Origin: Geosiphon pyriformis
Lineage: Eukaryota; Glomeromycota; Glomeromycetes; Archaeosporales; Geosiphonaceae
Length of the DNA stretch: 64,000 nucleotides
Direction: 5' to 3'
NCBI GenBank assembly: GCA_016748015.1
Contig: JAAOMT010000135.1
Location: 1,220,498 to 1,284,497, forward strand
The position numbers were made by a program, and so were the translations under genes. Shown here piece after piece: positions 1 to 10,200 of the stretch. The notes under the pieces were generated by a model. The model searched no databases. It saw only the letters and a program-made list of their open reading frames with translations, and was not told where the DNA came from. The first letter of the stretch is position 1, and every line of letters begins with the position of its first letter.

Positions 1-1400
1 ATTAAACTTTTAAAATTTAAAAAAAAAATTATTAAAATTATTATTTAACATATAAAAATTAAATTAAATAAACAATTAGTTTTTTAAAAAATATTTTTAT
101 AATTAAATTTTTAAATTAATAATTAACAAAAACAATTTAATAAAAAATACAAAAATTTTATTTTTAAATGATAAATTTAAACTGGTTTTTTAAAACAATA
201 TTAAATTATATATTCTAATTTTTTATGTTATTAATATTATTTTAAATAATTAAGCTATTTAAATATGTATAATTTGAATTTTGGCAATCAAAGTTTTAGG
301 TTTTATAATAAGTATTAAAAAAAAGTTTAGAATTTAAATTTTATTAAAATTAAAAATTAAAAAATATTTAAACATTAAAAAATAATATTGTTAATTTTTT
401 TACATAAAACATAATTAAGTTAACAAAAAATATTTAATATTTAATAATATTATTGTTTTAAATAACATTTATTTTTTTGTAAAATATTTGTTTAAATTAA
501 TTAATTGTATTAATTAAAAAATATTTTGTATATTAATATATATAAAAAATTATTTTAAATAATATAAACTGGTTATATTTTAGTATTTTAATAATTATAT
601 AATTTTTAAATTTATTAAAATAAAAATATTACATAAAAAACTGTTTATAATAATTAAAAAATAACTTTATAATATAAAAAAAATTTAATTATGTTTTTTT
701 ATATATAATTTTTTTTTAAATTATAATAAAATTGTTTTTAATTATATAAACTTTTAAAAAAAAATTTTTGGTATTTTATAAATGTTTTAAACACATTACA
801 GTTTTTTTAAAATACATATAAAAACTTTGTATTTAAGATTTAAATTAAAAAAATATTGAGTTTTAATAAGAATACTATAATAATATTTTTTAAAATTATA
901 AATTTAGTTTAAATAATTATAAACTATATATATAATTATTTAATTTTAAATTAAAAACTGAATATAAACATAAAAATTTATTTGTTTTAATAAATATATA
1001 TTAATTAATAACAAAAATATTTTTAAAGTATATTTTAAAAAAATTTGTTTAAAATAAATATTAAAAATTAATAATTAATATGTTTTAATTTTGTTAAATA
1101 TAATTAACTAATATTAGATTGGATTTTAAAATATTATATTTAACAGTAAATTTTTTTAATTTGTTTGTAAATTTGCTTATATAATATAGTTTTTTAAATA
1201 ATTAATTATATATAAACAAAAATATAAGTTATATTTAATTACTATTTATTATAAAAATCTTAAAATAAATATAATGTTTTTTAACAAATTATTGTTAATT
1301 TTAAAAGCAAAACAAATTATTAGATTATTTAATCTTAAGAATTGAACTGATTAAATAAAAACTAAATTAACTTTTTTTTATTTGTTTTCTACTACTGTTT
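1..1400. other. AT-rich sequence with no recognisable gene
   Basis: Almost pure A/T with runs of A and T and dense stops in all frames. I see no open frame, RNA gene or clear repeat boundary. It is probably very old decayed repeat or intergenic DNA. Confidence 0.5.
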
Positions 1401-2576
1401 TTAGTAATGCTTAAGAAACAATTTTTAGTTGTCAAAGATTTTCTTGATAGATGGTTTCTATTTTAATATTTGATATTATTTTTAAGATTAAATTGGCTTT
1501 ATTAATTCTTTGTTTTATCTATTGTTTGGCTTTGTTGGATTTAAATCAGTTTTAAAAAACAATATTAAATTTTGCTTTTAAGACTTTTTTAATTGCAATT
1601 GTTAAAGTTTTAATTAGTAGTTTTTTTTGATTATATTTAAGATTACAAAATTTTTTGTAATAATTTTTGACATTTTTTTCTCATCTTTATTGTATTTTGT
1701 AATATTTTTTTAATATATTTTCTAATAACATTAAAAATACTTTTGGTGTTTTTAGTATTATTATTTTTATTAAATTCAAATCTGTTAGTTTGTGACAATA
1801 TACTGTTATTAATTTTAAGAACGTTTTTTTTGTTATTGCTGTTTTTAATAACTGGTTTTTATTAGTAAAAAAAGATAGTATTTGGATTTTTTTTCTTCTT
1901 AATCCAAAAAAAATTATTATTTTAAAAAACTTTTTCAAAACTAAATTAATCAACTTTTTTTTTGGTTATATTGCTTTTAAAATCAGTAATTTGATTTTTT
2001 AAGTTAGTAGTTGTATTTGTTTTATTCCTTGTTTCTTTAATTTTTATTATTACCAATACTTTATTATTATTATATTTAAGTTTTATAATCTGTTAAATTT
2101 TGTTATAACAAAAACTAATATCCTGTACAAATGTTATATTTAGTAAAAAACTCCTAAATATTATTAATATTACAAGTATTAAAGCTTAAATCATTTGTTT
2201 AAAGATTATAAAGTGTTATTATTTTTTTATTCTAAGTTAATTATTAAGTTTATTATTGGATTCAAATTTTTTGTATTTTTTTTGTTGATAATAAATCTTA
2301 TATTAAAGTTTTTGTTTTATTGGCTTCTCTTTTTGCTGTTTCTTTAATAATATTTATTGTTAATTCTGTAGTTAAAACTAAATTAAATTTTTTGAAATCT
2401 TAAATCTTAAGTTTAGCTGTTTTAGTTAAATTTGTTATTAAGTTTATTGGTTTTTTAATTACTTTGATTATTATTCTTCTAAATAAAAATACTGGCAAAA
2501 AATTTTAAATAGAAAAAAATTTGCTTTTTATAAAAAATGCTGTTAATAATTTTGCTAATTTTTTAAATAGTGTTTC
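1400..2576. other. AT-rich, probably decayed repeat; no assignable gene
   Basis: Slightly more complex than the first 1.4 kb, but every frame is broken. A short minus-strand open stretch near 1687-1953 has the Leu/Lys/Ile/Phe composition of A/T-rich noise. The stretch ends where recognisable Gypsy 3' sequence starts (about 2577), so it is likely part of an older repeat that I cannot name. Confidence 0.35.
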
Positions 2577-3900
2577 TAAAAGAGTCATAAAAAAACAAAA
2601 AAAGAAATATAATAGTTAGTTATTAAACAAACCAGCTGAATTCAAGATTGAAAACAAAGTATTTTTATATTATATAAAAGCAAAAAAACAATGAAATAGA
2701 AAATTTAATCCAAAGTGAAACAAATTATTTTACATAGAAAAAATACTTAGAAATAGATTATATAAACTAAGATTAAAAAACAAAATCTTAATTAAAACAG
2801 CACATAAAAATCAACTAAAATTATATTATAATAAAATATTAATAAGTTTCAGTATATTACAGTTAAAAACACAAAAAATACTGATTAAACCAAATAAAAT
2901 TCTATAAGATTTAGAACCAATCATTATTATCAAAGCCAATATATTATAAAATTAAAAATTGTTATAAATATAACCAAAATATATAACAAATAAAGCAAAA
3001 AATAAAAATAACAGACGAAATACATATAATAACACAACAATATTAAAAACCAAAAACCTAAACATAGAAATAACAGTTAATAAATAAGAAATTCGTTATA
3101 AAAACACTTAAAAAGACAAAACAACTAAGAAAATATCATACAATAAAACTTAGAAACAAGAAAATAACTTTAAAAAAACTTGTCAGAAAAGTAAAAAAAA
3201 CTTTCAGAAATTCAATAATAAGTATTTAACTAGAAAAATTAATAAAAAAAGATTGAAAAAATTAGAAAAAACAGTTTTTAATAATATACTGCTATTACTA
3301 TTTAGAATAACAGTTAAATATTTAAACACTATATATCAACAGTTCTAAACAGATATTTGACAAAAAAATAATACAATAAATAAAACATTTTATTAAAAAA
3401 AACAACTTAATAACTTATTTAAAAACAATTTACTAACTATATACAATTTTTTATAAATACAATAAAATACTATTACATCCAGTCATAAAAAACTTAACAG
3501 TAAATTAATTAAAAAAAATAACCAATTTATAATTTAAAAAATTGAGAACAGAAGTTTTTAAAGCCATAATAAAAAAAAATATGCAAACTTATCTAAAAAA
3601 AAAACTTAGAAGATTTTACAAAAGCTTAATATTAAAAAAAAAAGATAATATTATTTATAAAAATGAAACGTAGGAAATAATAATAGCATAAATAGCCAAT
3701 AACAAAATAGAAAATTATTAAAACACATAATTTTAGAAATTCCAGGAATTCTAAAAATTGCAAGAATACTAGTAAAAATGCCAGAAATTTTAAAAATGCC
3801 AAGAATTCTAACAATAACTTAAAGAAATTATAGAAATTTCAGAAATTTTATATTATGAAAATTTATATATATATAATAAAAGTGATAAAAATTAAAAAGA
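2577..3900 (+). mobile_element. Decayed Gypsy 3' fragment: integrase tail, ORF3 remnant and start of LTR
   Basis: The sequence runs collinear with 52,900-54,000 of element B. Recognisable pieces in order are the integrase C-terminal region (about 2620-2940), an ORF3 remnant (about 3000-3637), a purine-rich tract, and an LTR start at about 3649 (TATTATTTATAAAAA against TGTTACTCATAAAAA). A TATATATATATA run near 3868 may be the old TATA box. Most differences from B are C-to-T or G-to-A. Upstream it is 5' truncated, and the LTR end cannot be placed. This is a much older relative of elements A, B and C. Confidence 0.7.
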
Positions 3901-5180
3901 TATTAGTTAATTATTTTAGAAAAAATATATTTTGTACAAAATAACAGATATTGTTAAAAAAAAACATATTATCTATAATAATAAACTTTTTATTTATAGT
4001 AAAAAAAACTTAAAATAAACAATAATGTAAAATTACAAATTAACAAACTTTAATTTAATAGAAATAACTTTGTTAAAAACATTCAAAACAGTTTTAATTA
4101 TTAAAAATAGTATTATAAAAAATAGTATAAAAAATAACAATAAAAAAAAACCAATAAAAATTATTAAAAACTTTACAATCTTTAAAGTAAAAAAAAAATT
4201 TATCAAGCTTAATTTATATAATAGTATTTTAAAAACTCTAAAATACAAATTCTATACAAAAAAGCTTAATATTGTTTTTTGTAATTAAATTTAACTTAAA
4301 AAAACTATATAAAAACTAAAAAACAGTTTTAATATAAGTTATTTTAATTTTAATAAAAACTATTTATTTTGAAAATTTTTAATAATTGAAAATTGGTTCT
4401 TAATATTATAAACATCACCAAAAAACAAAAAAAAATTGATTTGGTTTCTGTATTGTTTTTAAAGTCAATAAAAATCTATTAGAAAACATTATATTAAACA
4501 ATATAACTAGTAATTAATCTTAATTTATCTTAAGAAATATAATAATATTATTATTTTTTATATTAAATAAAAAATTAAATACTATAATAAAAATTTTATT
4601 TAAATTTTTATTCAAAACTACAAAAAAATTTGATGTAATAATAACAAATAAAAACAACTGCTGTTTTTTAAAGTTTATGGTATTTTTGGTTATTTGCAAA
4701 GTAATAATAATAATAATAATAATAGTAAAAACAATAAAAACCAATTTATTAACTAGTTTATTATTAAAACTTTGAAACTTTTAATAAGAATAAAATAATA
4801 TTAGAACTAATCTTAATGTGTTTCTTAAAAAAACTTTAATTAAAAAAAAACTATAAATTAAAGAAAAAAAATGGTTATTTATATTTTTTACATGTAATTA
4901 TAGATAAATATAAAAAATTTTTAAATTATTAATAACTTAATTTTTTAATACAAATTTTTTTGTCAAAATTGTATACAGCTATTTGGTAATATTTAACTTG
5001 TTATTTTTGGTCATAAATAATAATTTGTTGAAATTTACAATATATAAAGTTTAATAGTATTTGATTTATAAAATTTAGTTTGTAATTTGAATTTTGATTA
5101 TAATTAATTGGTTTGTTTTTAGTTTGTAGTTGATTTTTGTTGATTTTTTAATATTTCTGGTTATATAACTATTTATTATA
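3901..5180. other. AT-rich, no clear gene; probably decayed LINE body toward its right end
   Basis: No continuous coding signal. Small open stretches on both strands near 4033-4288 overlap each other and have A/T-driven composition, so I left them out. Because a LINE 3'-UTR-like segment starts at about 5185 on the plus strand, at least the last part is probably a LINE body decayed beyond frame recognition. Confidence 0.35.
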
Positions 5181-5310
5181 ATTTTAATTGGTTTAAATAA
5201 TTGGTTATATGTAAAAAAAACATAAATTATGTTTATTTTAAAAGCTCTTGTAATAGGTGGTGATTGAACTGTACTCGTTAAATAAAATAAAAAATAAAAA
5301 ATAATTTATC
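5180..5310 (+). repeat. LINE 3'-UTR-like segment with A-rich tail
   Basis: The stretch around 5190-5235 (containing AATTGGTTATATGTAAA) matches the segment that follows the LINE stop codons near 61,070 and 63,140 and also occurs near 24,950. Four occurrences on the plus strand and one on the minus strand (about 16,850-16,960) mark LINE 3' ends. It is followed by an AAATAAAAAT-type simple repeat at about 5280-5305, consistent with a target-primed insertion tail. Confidence 0.6.
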
Positions 5311-5350
5311 ACAACATAAATATTTAGTTTTTTTATATATTATATATATA

Positions 5351-5382
5351 CACTCGGCGGAAAAAAGTCATGGGACACTTTA
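5351..5382 (+). repeat. Left terminal inverted repeat of Tc1/mariner element
   Basis: Starts CACTCGGCGGAAAAAAGTCA directly after TA. It pairs with 6535-6566 with one mismatch over 32 bp. Confidence 0.95.
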
Positions 5383-5417
5383 TTATTTCTTTAATGACTT
5401 TTTATTTTATTTAATAC

Positions 5418-6412
5418 TTAATAACTAGTTGGTCCACCCTCCTTTCTAATACATTCTTCAATACGTCTAGATACACTAGTAACCAAATTTATATAGATAT
5501 CTCGTGGAATTGCTTGCCATTCTTCTTGTAACGCGAGGAATAATTTGTGATTATTTTCGGGGCGCGGATTTCGTTTTTTGACTTGTTTTTGTAAATAATC
5601 CCATAAATGCTCTATTGGATTCAAATCGGGTGATTGTACTGGCCATTTAGAAAGTAAATTGAGATGTTTTTGAGCCATCCAAGTCTTAACATCTTTAGCT
5701 GTATGAATTGGAGCATTATCTTGTTGAAATAAATAATGTTTATGATAAAATTTATAATTAATCCATGGTAATAAATGTTTTTGTAAAAGATCAATATATC
5801 CAAACCGATTTAATATGCCTTCTACTAAAACTAAAGGACCTAATCCACAGTTGGTGATAAATTTTCTTTGTTAAATCTTGTTCCTTTTTCTCTCCATACT
5901 TTTTGAGGTCCATCAGAAAAAAGACAAAATCTTGATTCATCACTCCAAATAACTTCATTCCATTCTTTAATTGTCCAAAAGAATGTTCAATACACCAATT
6001 AAGTCGATTTCTTGTTGGATTTGAGTTAATAATGGTTTTTTTGCAGCAATTCTTGAGTAAAGACCAATCTTGTGTAAGGAAGTACTGATAGTTTTTGTTG
6101 AAACTTTAAAATTTTTCTTATTGAAATCTTCTTGAATTTCTTTGAGAGTACTTTTTGGATTCTTTTTAATTGTTTTTTGTAATATTTCGGTAGTTTTTTA
6201 TTAAGAAAAGAAGGTCTACCACTTCTGGGTGTGGATTCAATAGTATTGCTTTTTTTATAATGAGAAAGTATATTTTGAATAGTTGATTTAGGATAATTAA
6301 GTTGTTCTGATATTTTACGTACAGATTTTTTTTCTTCTAAAAGAATAATAATTCTAGTACGCTCAAAATCATTTAATTCTTTCCTTTGAACTTTGGATTT
6401 TTGAATATTCAT
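5418..6412 (-). pseudogene. Tc1/mariner transposase, frameshifted and internally deleted
   Basis: The N-terminal part (6412 down to about 6200) is a helix-turn-helix of the Tc1 type, with the motif VRKISEQLNYPKSTIQNIL. The true ATG is at 6410-6412; an in-frame TTG nine bases upstream is unlikely to be used. The catalytic domain is in pieces: first Asp in WSDESRF (about 5935), second Asp in FQQDNAPIH (about 5720), and the Glu in SPDLNPIEHLW (about 5610), with the usual D34E-like spacing. I see frame changes near 6150, 6025 and 5975. Near 5850 the segment between the first two Asp residues is missing; in relatives it holds a Gly-rich / VWG motif. The C-terminus (5418 to about 5800) is open. The enzyme is therefore inactive. 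Confidence 0.88.
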
Positions 6413-6534
6413 GTTTATCAAAAAAAATCCCGAAATATTTTATGTTAATTATTGATTAATAATTGTTATTTTAATACATTCCTTACTATTTATAGATATT
6501 TTTATCATTCATGGAACACAAAATAATAAAAATG

Positions 6535-6566
6535 TAAAGTGTCCCATGACTTTTTTCCGCCAAGTG
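6535..6566 (-). repeat. Right terminal inverted repeat of Tc1/mariner element
   Basis: Its reverse complement starts CACTTGGCGGAAAAAAGTCA. It is followed by TA at 6567-6568. Confidence 0.95.
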
Positions 6567-7034
6567 TATATTATATAGCCAATTTTTAATGTTTATAATA
6601 TTAACATGTTTAAATTAATTTATTTATTTATACTTAATATAATTAATCTTTTTTATTTTTATCATTTATTTATTTTTTATTTGGGTTATTTCTGTTTAAA
6701 TTAAACAGTTTTAACTAATATAAAAATATTAAAGATGAGTTTGTAATTTATTAAAAAATTCAATTACAAAAATTACATTATTTTATTAAGTTACAATCAA
6801 TGCTACAATTTTTATGGGTCCAGGCTAACTTTACACTCACCTGACAAAAGTTTTTTGTTAGGTGAATGTGGCTAAACACAGGTCATTATCGGCGGGATTC
6901 TCTGCCCAAATACCACATAATTCACGATCATAGATGTAATTTGAACACACTAATCAAGTAGATCCGAGTCGTGGCCTTTTCAAAAGGGGATAGAAATTTC
7001 TTAGAAATCCAAATTCCCTTTTGTCCTTAAGTAT
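6567..7034. other. Intergenic / 3' flank of the Mto1-like gene, with a strong hairpin
   Basis: 6567-6790 is AT-rich without features. 6790-7034 is clearly less AT-rich and non-repetitive, and contains the inverted repeat at 6833-6869. I tested it by eye for tRNA and spliceosomal RNA signatures and found none. It is most simply the 3' UTR or terminator region of the minus-strand gene that ends at 7245 or 7035. Confidence 0.5.
6833..6869. repeat. Inverted repeat / hairpin
   Basis: Arms 6833-6849 (ACACTCACCTGACAAAA) and 6853-6869 pair at 15 Watson-Crick positions plus one G-U out of 17, with a very short loop. It lies just downstream of the Mto1-like gene. It could act as a transcript-end structure or be the trace of a small foldback element; its function is unknown. 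Confidence 0.6.
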
Positions 7035-7244
7035 TCATATTTTAATGACACAAATAAGAAGAGTCAATATCCAAGAATATTTAAGGGGTTTACGATTCTG
7101 TTGATTGTTTTGTGTTGGATTATGAGAAGTGTGAATAAATCGCTGTCTTTTCATTTGTTGTGGTCTTGCTTGAGTTCTTCCAACAATGAATCCTCTCGCA
7201 CCACTATTTTTAGGAACATAATAGTCAATACTTGAGATTGAATT

Positions 7245-10200
7245 TTACTTCAGGTCTTTGGACAATTTAGGTATGAAACCTCGCTGTCCGTTCCCTGTGC
7301 TTGACCCAGTATTAGTGGTATTGATGGATGTCAAGGAAGGCAACCGAGTAGGTGGGGCAAATTTAGTATTTGAACCACTCTCTTGAGAGCTTGTTTGCTT
7401 TTTTGTTTTGGGAATTGAAGAGAAGGACGGAATGGCAGTTTTGGCTGGCGGAATTTTTGCAATGGTTTTCTTGCTTGTTCCATTGGTGTTACCGGCCGGT
7501 TTCCAAGGTGGATTAATGTAAGGAGGCGGCTGATAAGTACTACGCCGATTACCTTCCCCATAATGCATTAAAGTGGATTGCATTTCTTCACTAATTTGAC
7601 GGAAAATTGCATTTTCCATAAGATCCTTACTTTGACTCATGGCCTGTCAAGTGACAAAGAAAACAATTATTAGAGCATCCATAATCTTTTAACGCCCAAT
7701 TAATCTCATTCAAAGCATAAAATTTTTTCCGGAACACCCTTTAATTGATTAAATACCTCCAAGTTCTCCAATACTTTCATGATGTTGGTGTCACGTCGCT
7801 CTATTTGCTCTGCAAACCTGGCACACTATAAAAGGGCAGATGAAAGATCGTATTATTTCACTTACTATGGAAGGGAATTACATATGAAGCTTGCCAATGT
7901 ATACTAACTTGCTCTTCCAAGGTTTTTAGTCTTTGCCTCTCATTATTCAAAGTTATATTTTTTTCTTCCAGTTGTTCGCGTAGCTGTTCATTAAAAAATG
8001 ACAAAGTGTTTTCTGCTTTAACGGTAAACGCTTTGGTATCATTGGTGACCTAAAAATCATGGCGAAAAGAATTTTTTTAGAAAATGACCTAGTAAACAAT
8101 TTATTTTAATCGATCATGAGGGAAAAATTTTGGAAGCATTGAATATCACAGATAATGAAGTTGGATGTTGAACCTAAAAATCTTGCATCAATTTAAACAA
8201 CCTCGAATCCTTTTGACAGCAAACTAGATATGAAAGTAAATGTTTACCTCCATTTGAGCTTTGTGAAAATCAAGGAGCTCTTGAAGCTGAGTATTTCTCC
8301 GGCTCAAAGATTGTATTTGTCCCTCTAGATCCCTAAAAATGCCTCGAACAATTATTCATTCGATTTTTTATTACAGAATATTGTGGGGAGGCATGTTTGT
8401 TAACACTTACTGATTCGTCTCTCTGACCGACTCAACTTTCACTCGAAGGCTTTGTTTTTCTATTTTTAATCTGTCTTCCAGCTCCTTAAAACGAGATTCC
8501 CACCGTCTTTCTTCATCCCTTAAACTGGCTTCCAGGTTTCTGGCACGACGTTCAGCATCCCTGAGTTTAATTTCAGTTTCTTCTGCGCGAATATTAGCAG
8601 ATCGAAGATCATCAAGCTGATCACGTACAGTGGAAAGCTGTTCGATAAGGTCTTCGTTTGCGTTCTGTGCATTATGATATGTTGGTTAATGGTGAAGAGT
8701 TTTTTTTGAAAAATTACTTGAAAAATACCCTTGTAACTTCAAGTTCTCCTTGAGTCTTTTTTGTCTGTTCCCTCCAATCTTTTGATGATAAATTTGCCTT
8801 TTGAACTATAGCATCAAATTTGTTTATCTGACGCAATTTAATCTCAAATTGATTTCTCAGCGCTCTAAAACAATAATTTAAGAATTAATATTCTTTTAAA
8901 ATTCAGTTTATAATGTTTAGCATATTTCCATACTCATATTGCTCTTGCCACCGGGTATCAATTTCCTTTGCACGACACTCAAAGGTAGTATGAACATGTC
9001 TCAATGTCTTTAGTTTTGAAAGCAAATTTTCGTGGAAAAGAGAGAAGTTCGCAGATGGTTTGGGATAGTTAGACTGTCATTAACAGTTGATTCAAAGTTA
9101 GTTAAGTCCAATATCTATTAATATATAATTAACTATATATGACCAACCTGTGTAATACTGCCATCAGACATAATATTATCAAGATATTGGAAAGTGGTTA
9201 TCAATAGGGTGTTGCGCTCCGTTATTTGATCGCGATATTGATTCTCATTCGAGTAGGTAACCTGTTGAATCAAAAGAATCAGCAATCTCTCAATTGGGTT
9301 TTCGTAATCGTGAGAACGTTACCAAATACCTTTTTCTCTTGTGTCAAATTACTCTCGAGATGAAATACTTGAGATTTTAATTCGTCAATAAGAGAATTTT
9401 TATCACGGATATCCTATCTTTCAAGATTTTTGGAATATCCCTTAGATGTTGAATTTTCATATTAGGTACATCACATTAGGCAGTTTAGAATTACTTGCCA
9501 TTTGAACATTCCTACAAGATTCTTCTGCTTTGGAACGAGCAAGTTCGCTACTGATTAATTTTTCATTAATCTTACTTTTTTGATTGTTCTGAAAATTGCA
9601 TAATATTGTATAAGAAGCAGATTTTAAACACGAAAAATAAAGTAGGGGTGAATATAAAGACAAACCGAATGTTTAATATCATTTTCATATTCTAGAATAA
9701 TAGTTTTTTTGCTCTCAAGTTCATCAGCCATAGCTTCAAGTTGGGAATTTAACTGTTCAGACTCCTCTCTGAGCGAATCCAATTCCTTATAGTCATGTCT
9801 TGTTTAATGAAAAAATTGAAAAAAACTGAAATTAAGAAAGCTCGAGACGAAAGAACCTACAGATCGCAGCCTTTCTTGTTCCTTGTTGTATCTTTCAGCG
9901 CTGTCTTTATTTCGGCTCGTTTGATTGTTGAATTGCTGGCGCGCAAAGTTTAAATCGCTTTCTCGTTCTTGGATAGTCAATTCTAAGTCGGAGATTTGTT
10001 TTCGCGCCGAAAAAAGTTTCTACTCACCAAGTTGAATTAAAAACAGTCATGAGTTGAGAAGTTTTTAATAAGTAACAAATTATTTTAAATATACCTCGTT
10101 TAAATCATTCAATGTCTTTTCAAATTGTTGCTCACTTTCTTTTCTTTCCTTACGGGATATCTCTATTTCTCTCGCAAAATTTTCTCTTTCTTTATTCCTT

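Larger units (their letters stand above)
5351..6566 (-). mobile_element. Tc1/mariner-type DNA transposon
   Basis: Terminal inverted repeats of 32 bp at 5351-5382 and 6535-6566 differ at a single base (CACTC against CACTT at the fifth position). Both ends are flanked by TA (5349-5350 and 6567-6568), the Tc1/mariner target duplication. The single internal gene is a broken transposase on the minus strand. The element keeps several CpGs, unlike the surrounding repeats, so it arrived recently or escaped the decay that affected them. With good ends and a dead transposase it could only move if a relative supplies the enzyme in trans. Confidence 0.93.

Noticed and set aside
1687-1953. 88-codon open stretch on the minus strand
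   Set aside because: Lys/Ile/Leu/Phe composition typical of A/T-rich noise, no family signature.
4033-4288. Overlapping 71- and 72-codon open stretches on opposite strands
   Set aside because: They mirror each other in the same A/T-rich DNA; no motif on either strand.
6780-7020. Possible small RNA gene (tRNA, U1, U2, U4, U5 or SRP-like) in the less AT-rich segment
   Set aside because: No matching boxes or stems apart from the hairpin; an A-box/B-box or Sm-site arrangement was not found.
8050-8247. Extra exon hidden in the longest intron (198 nt) of the Mto1-like gene
   Set aside because: No in-phase open segment with splice sites; joining the flanking exons directly keeps the frame.
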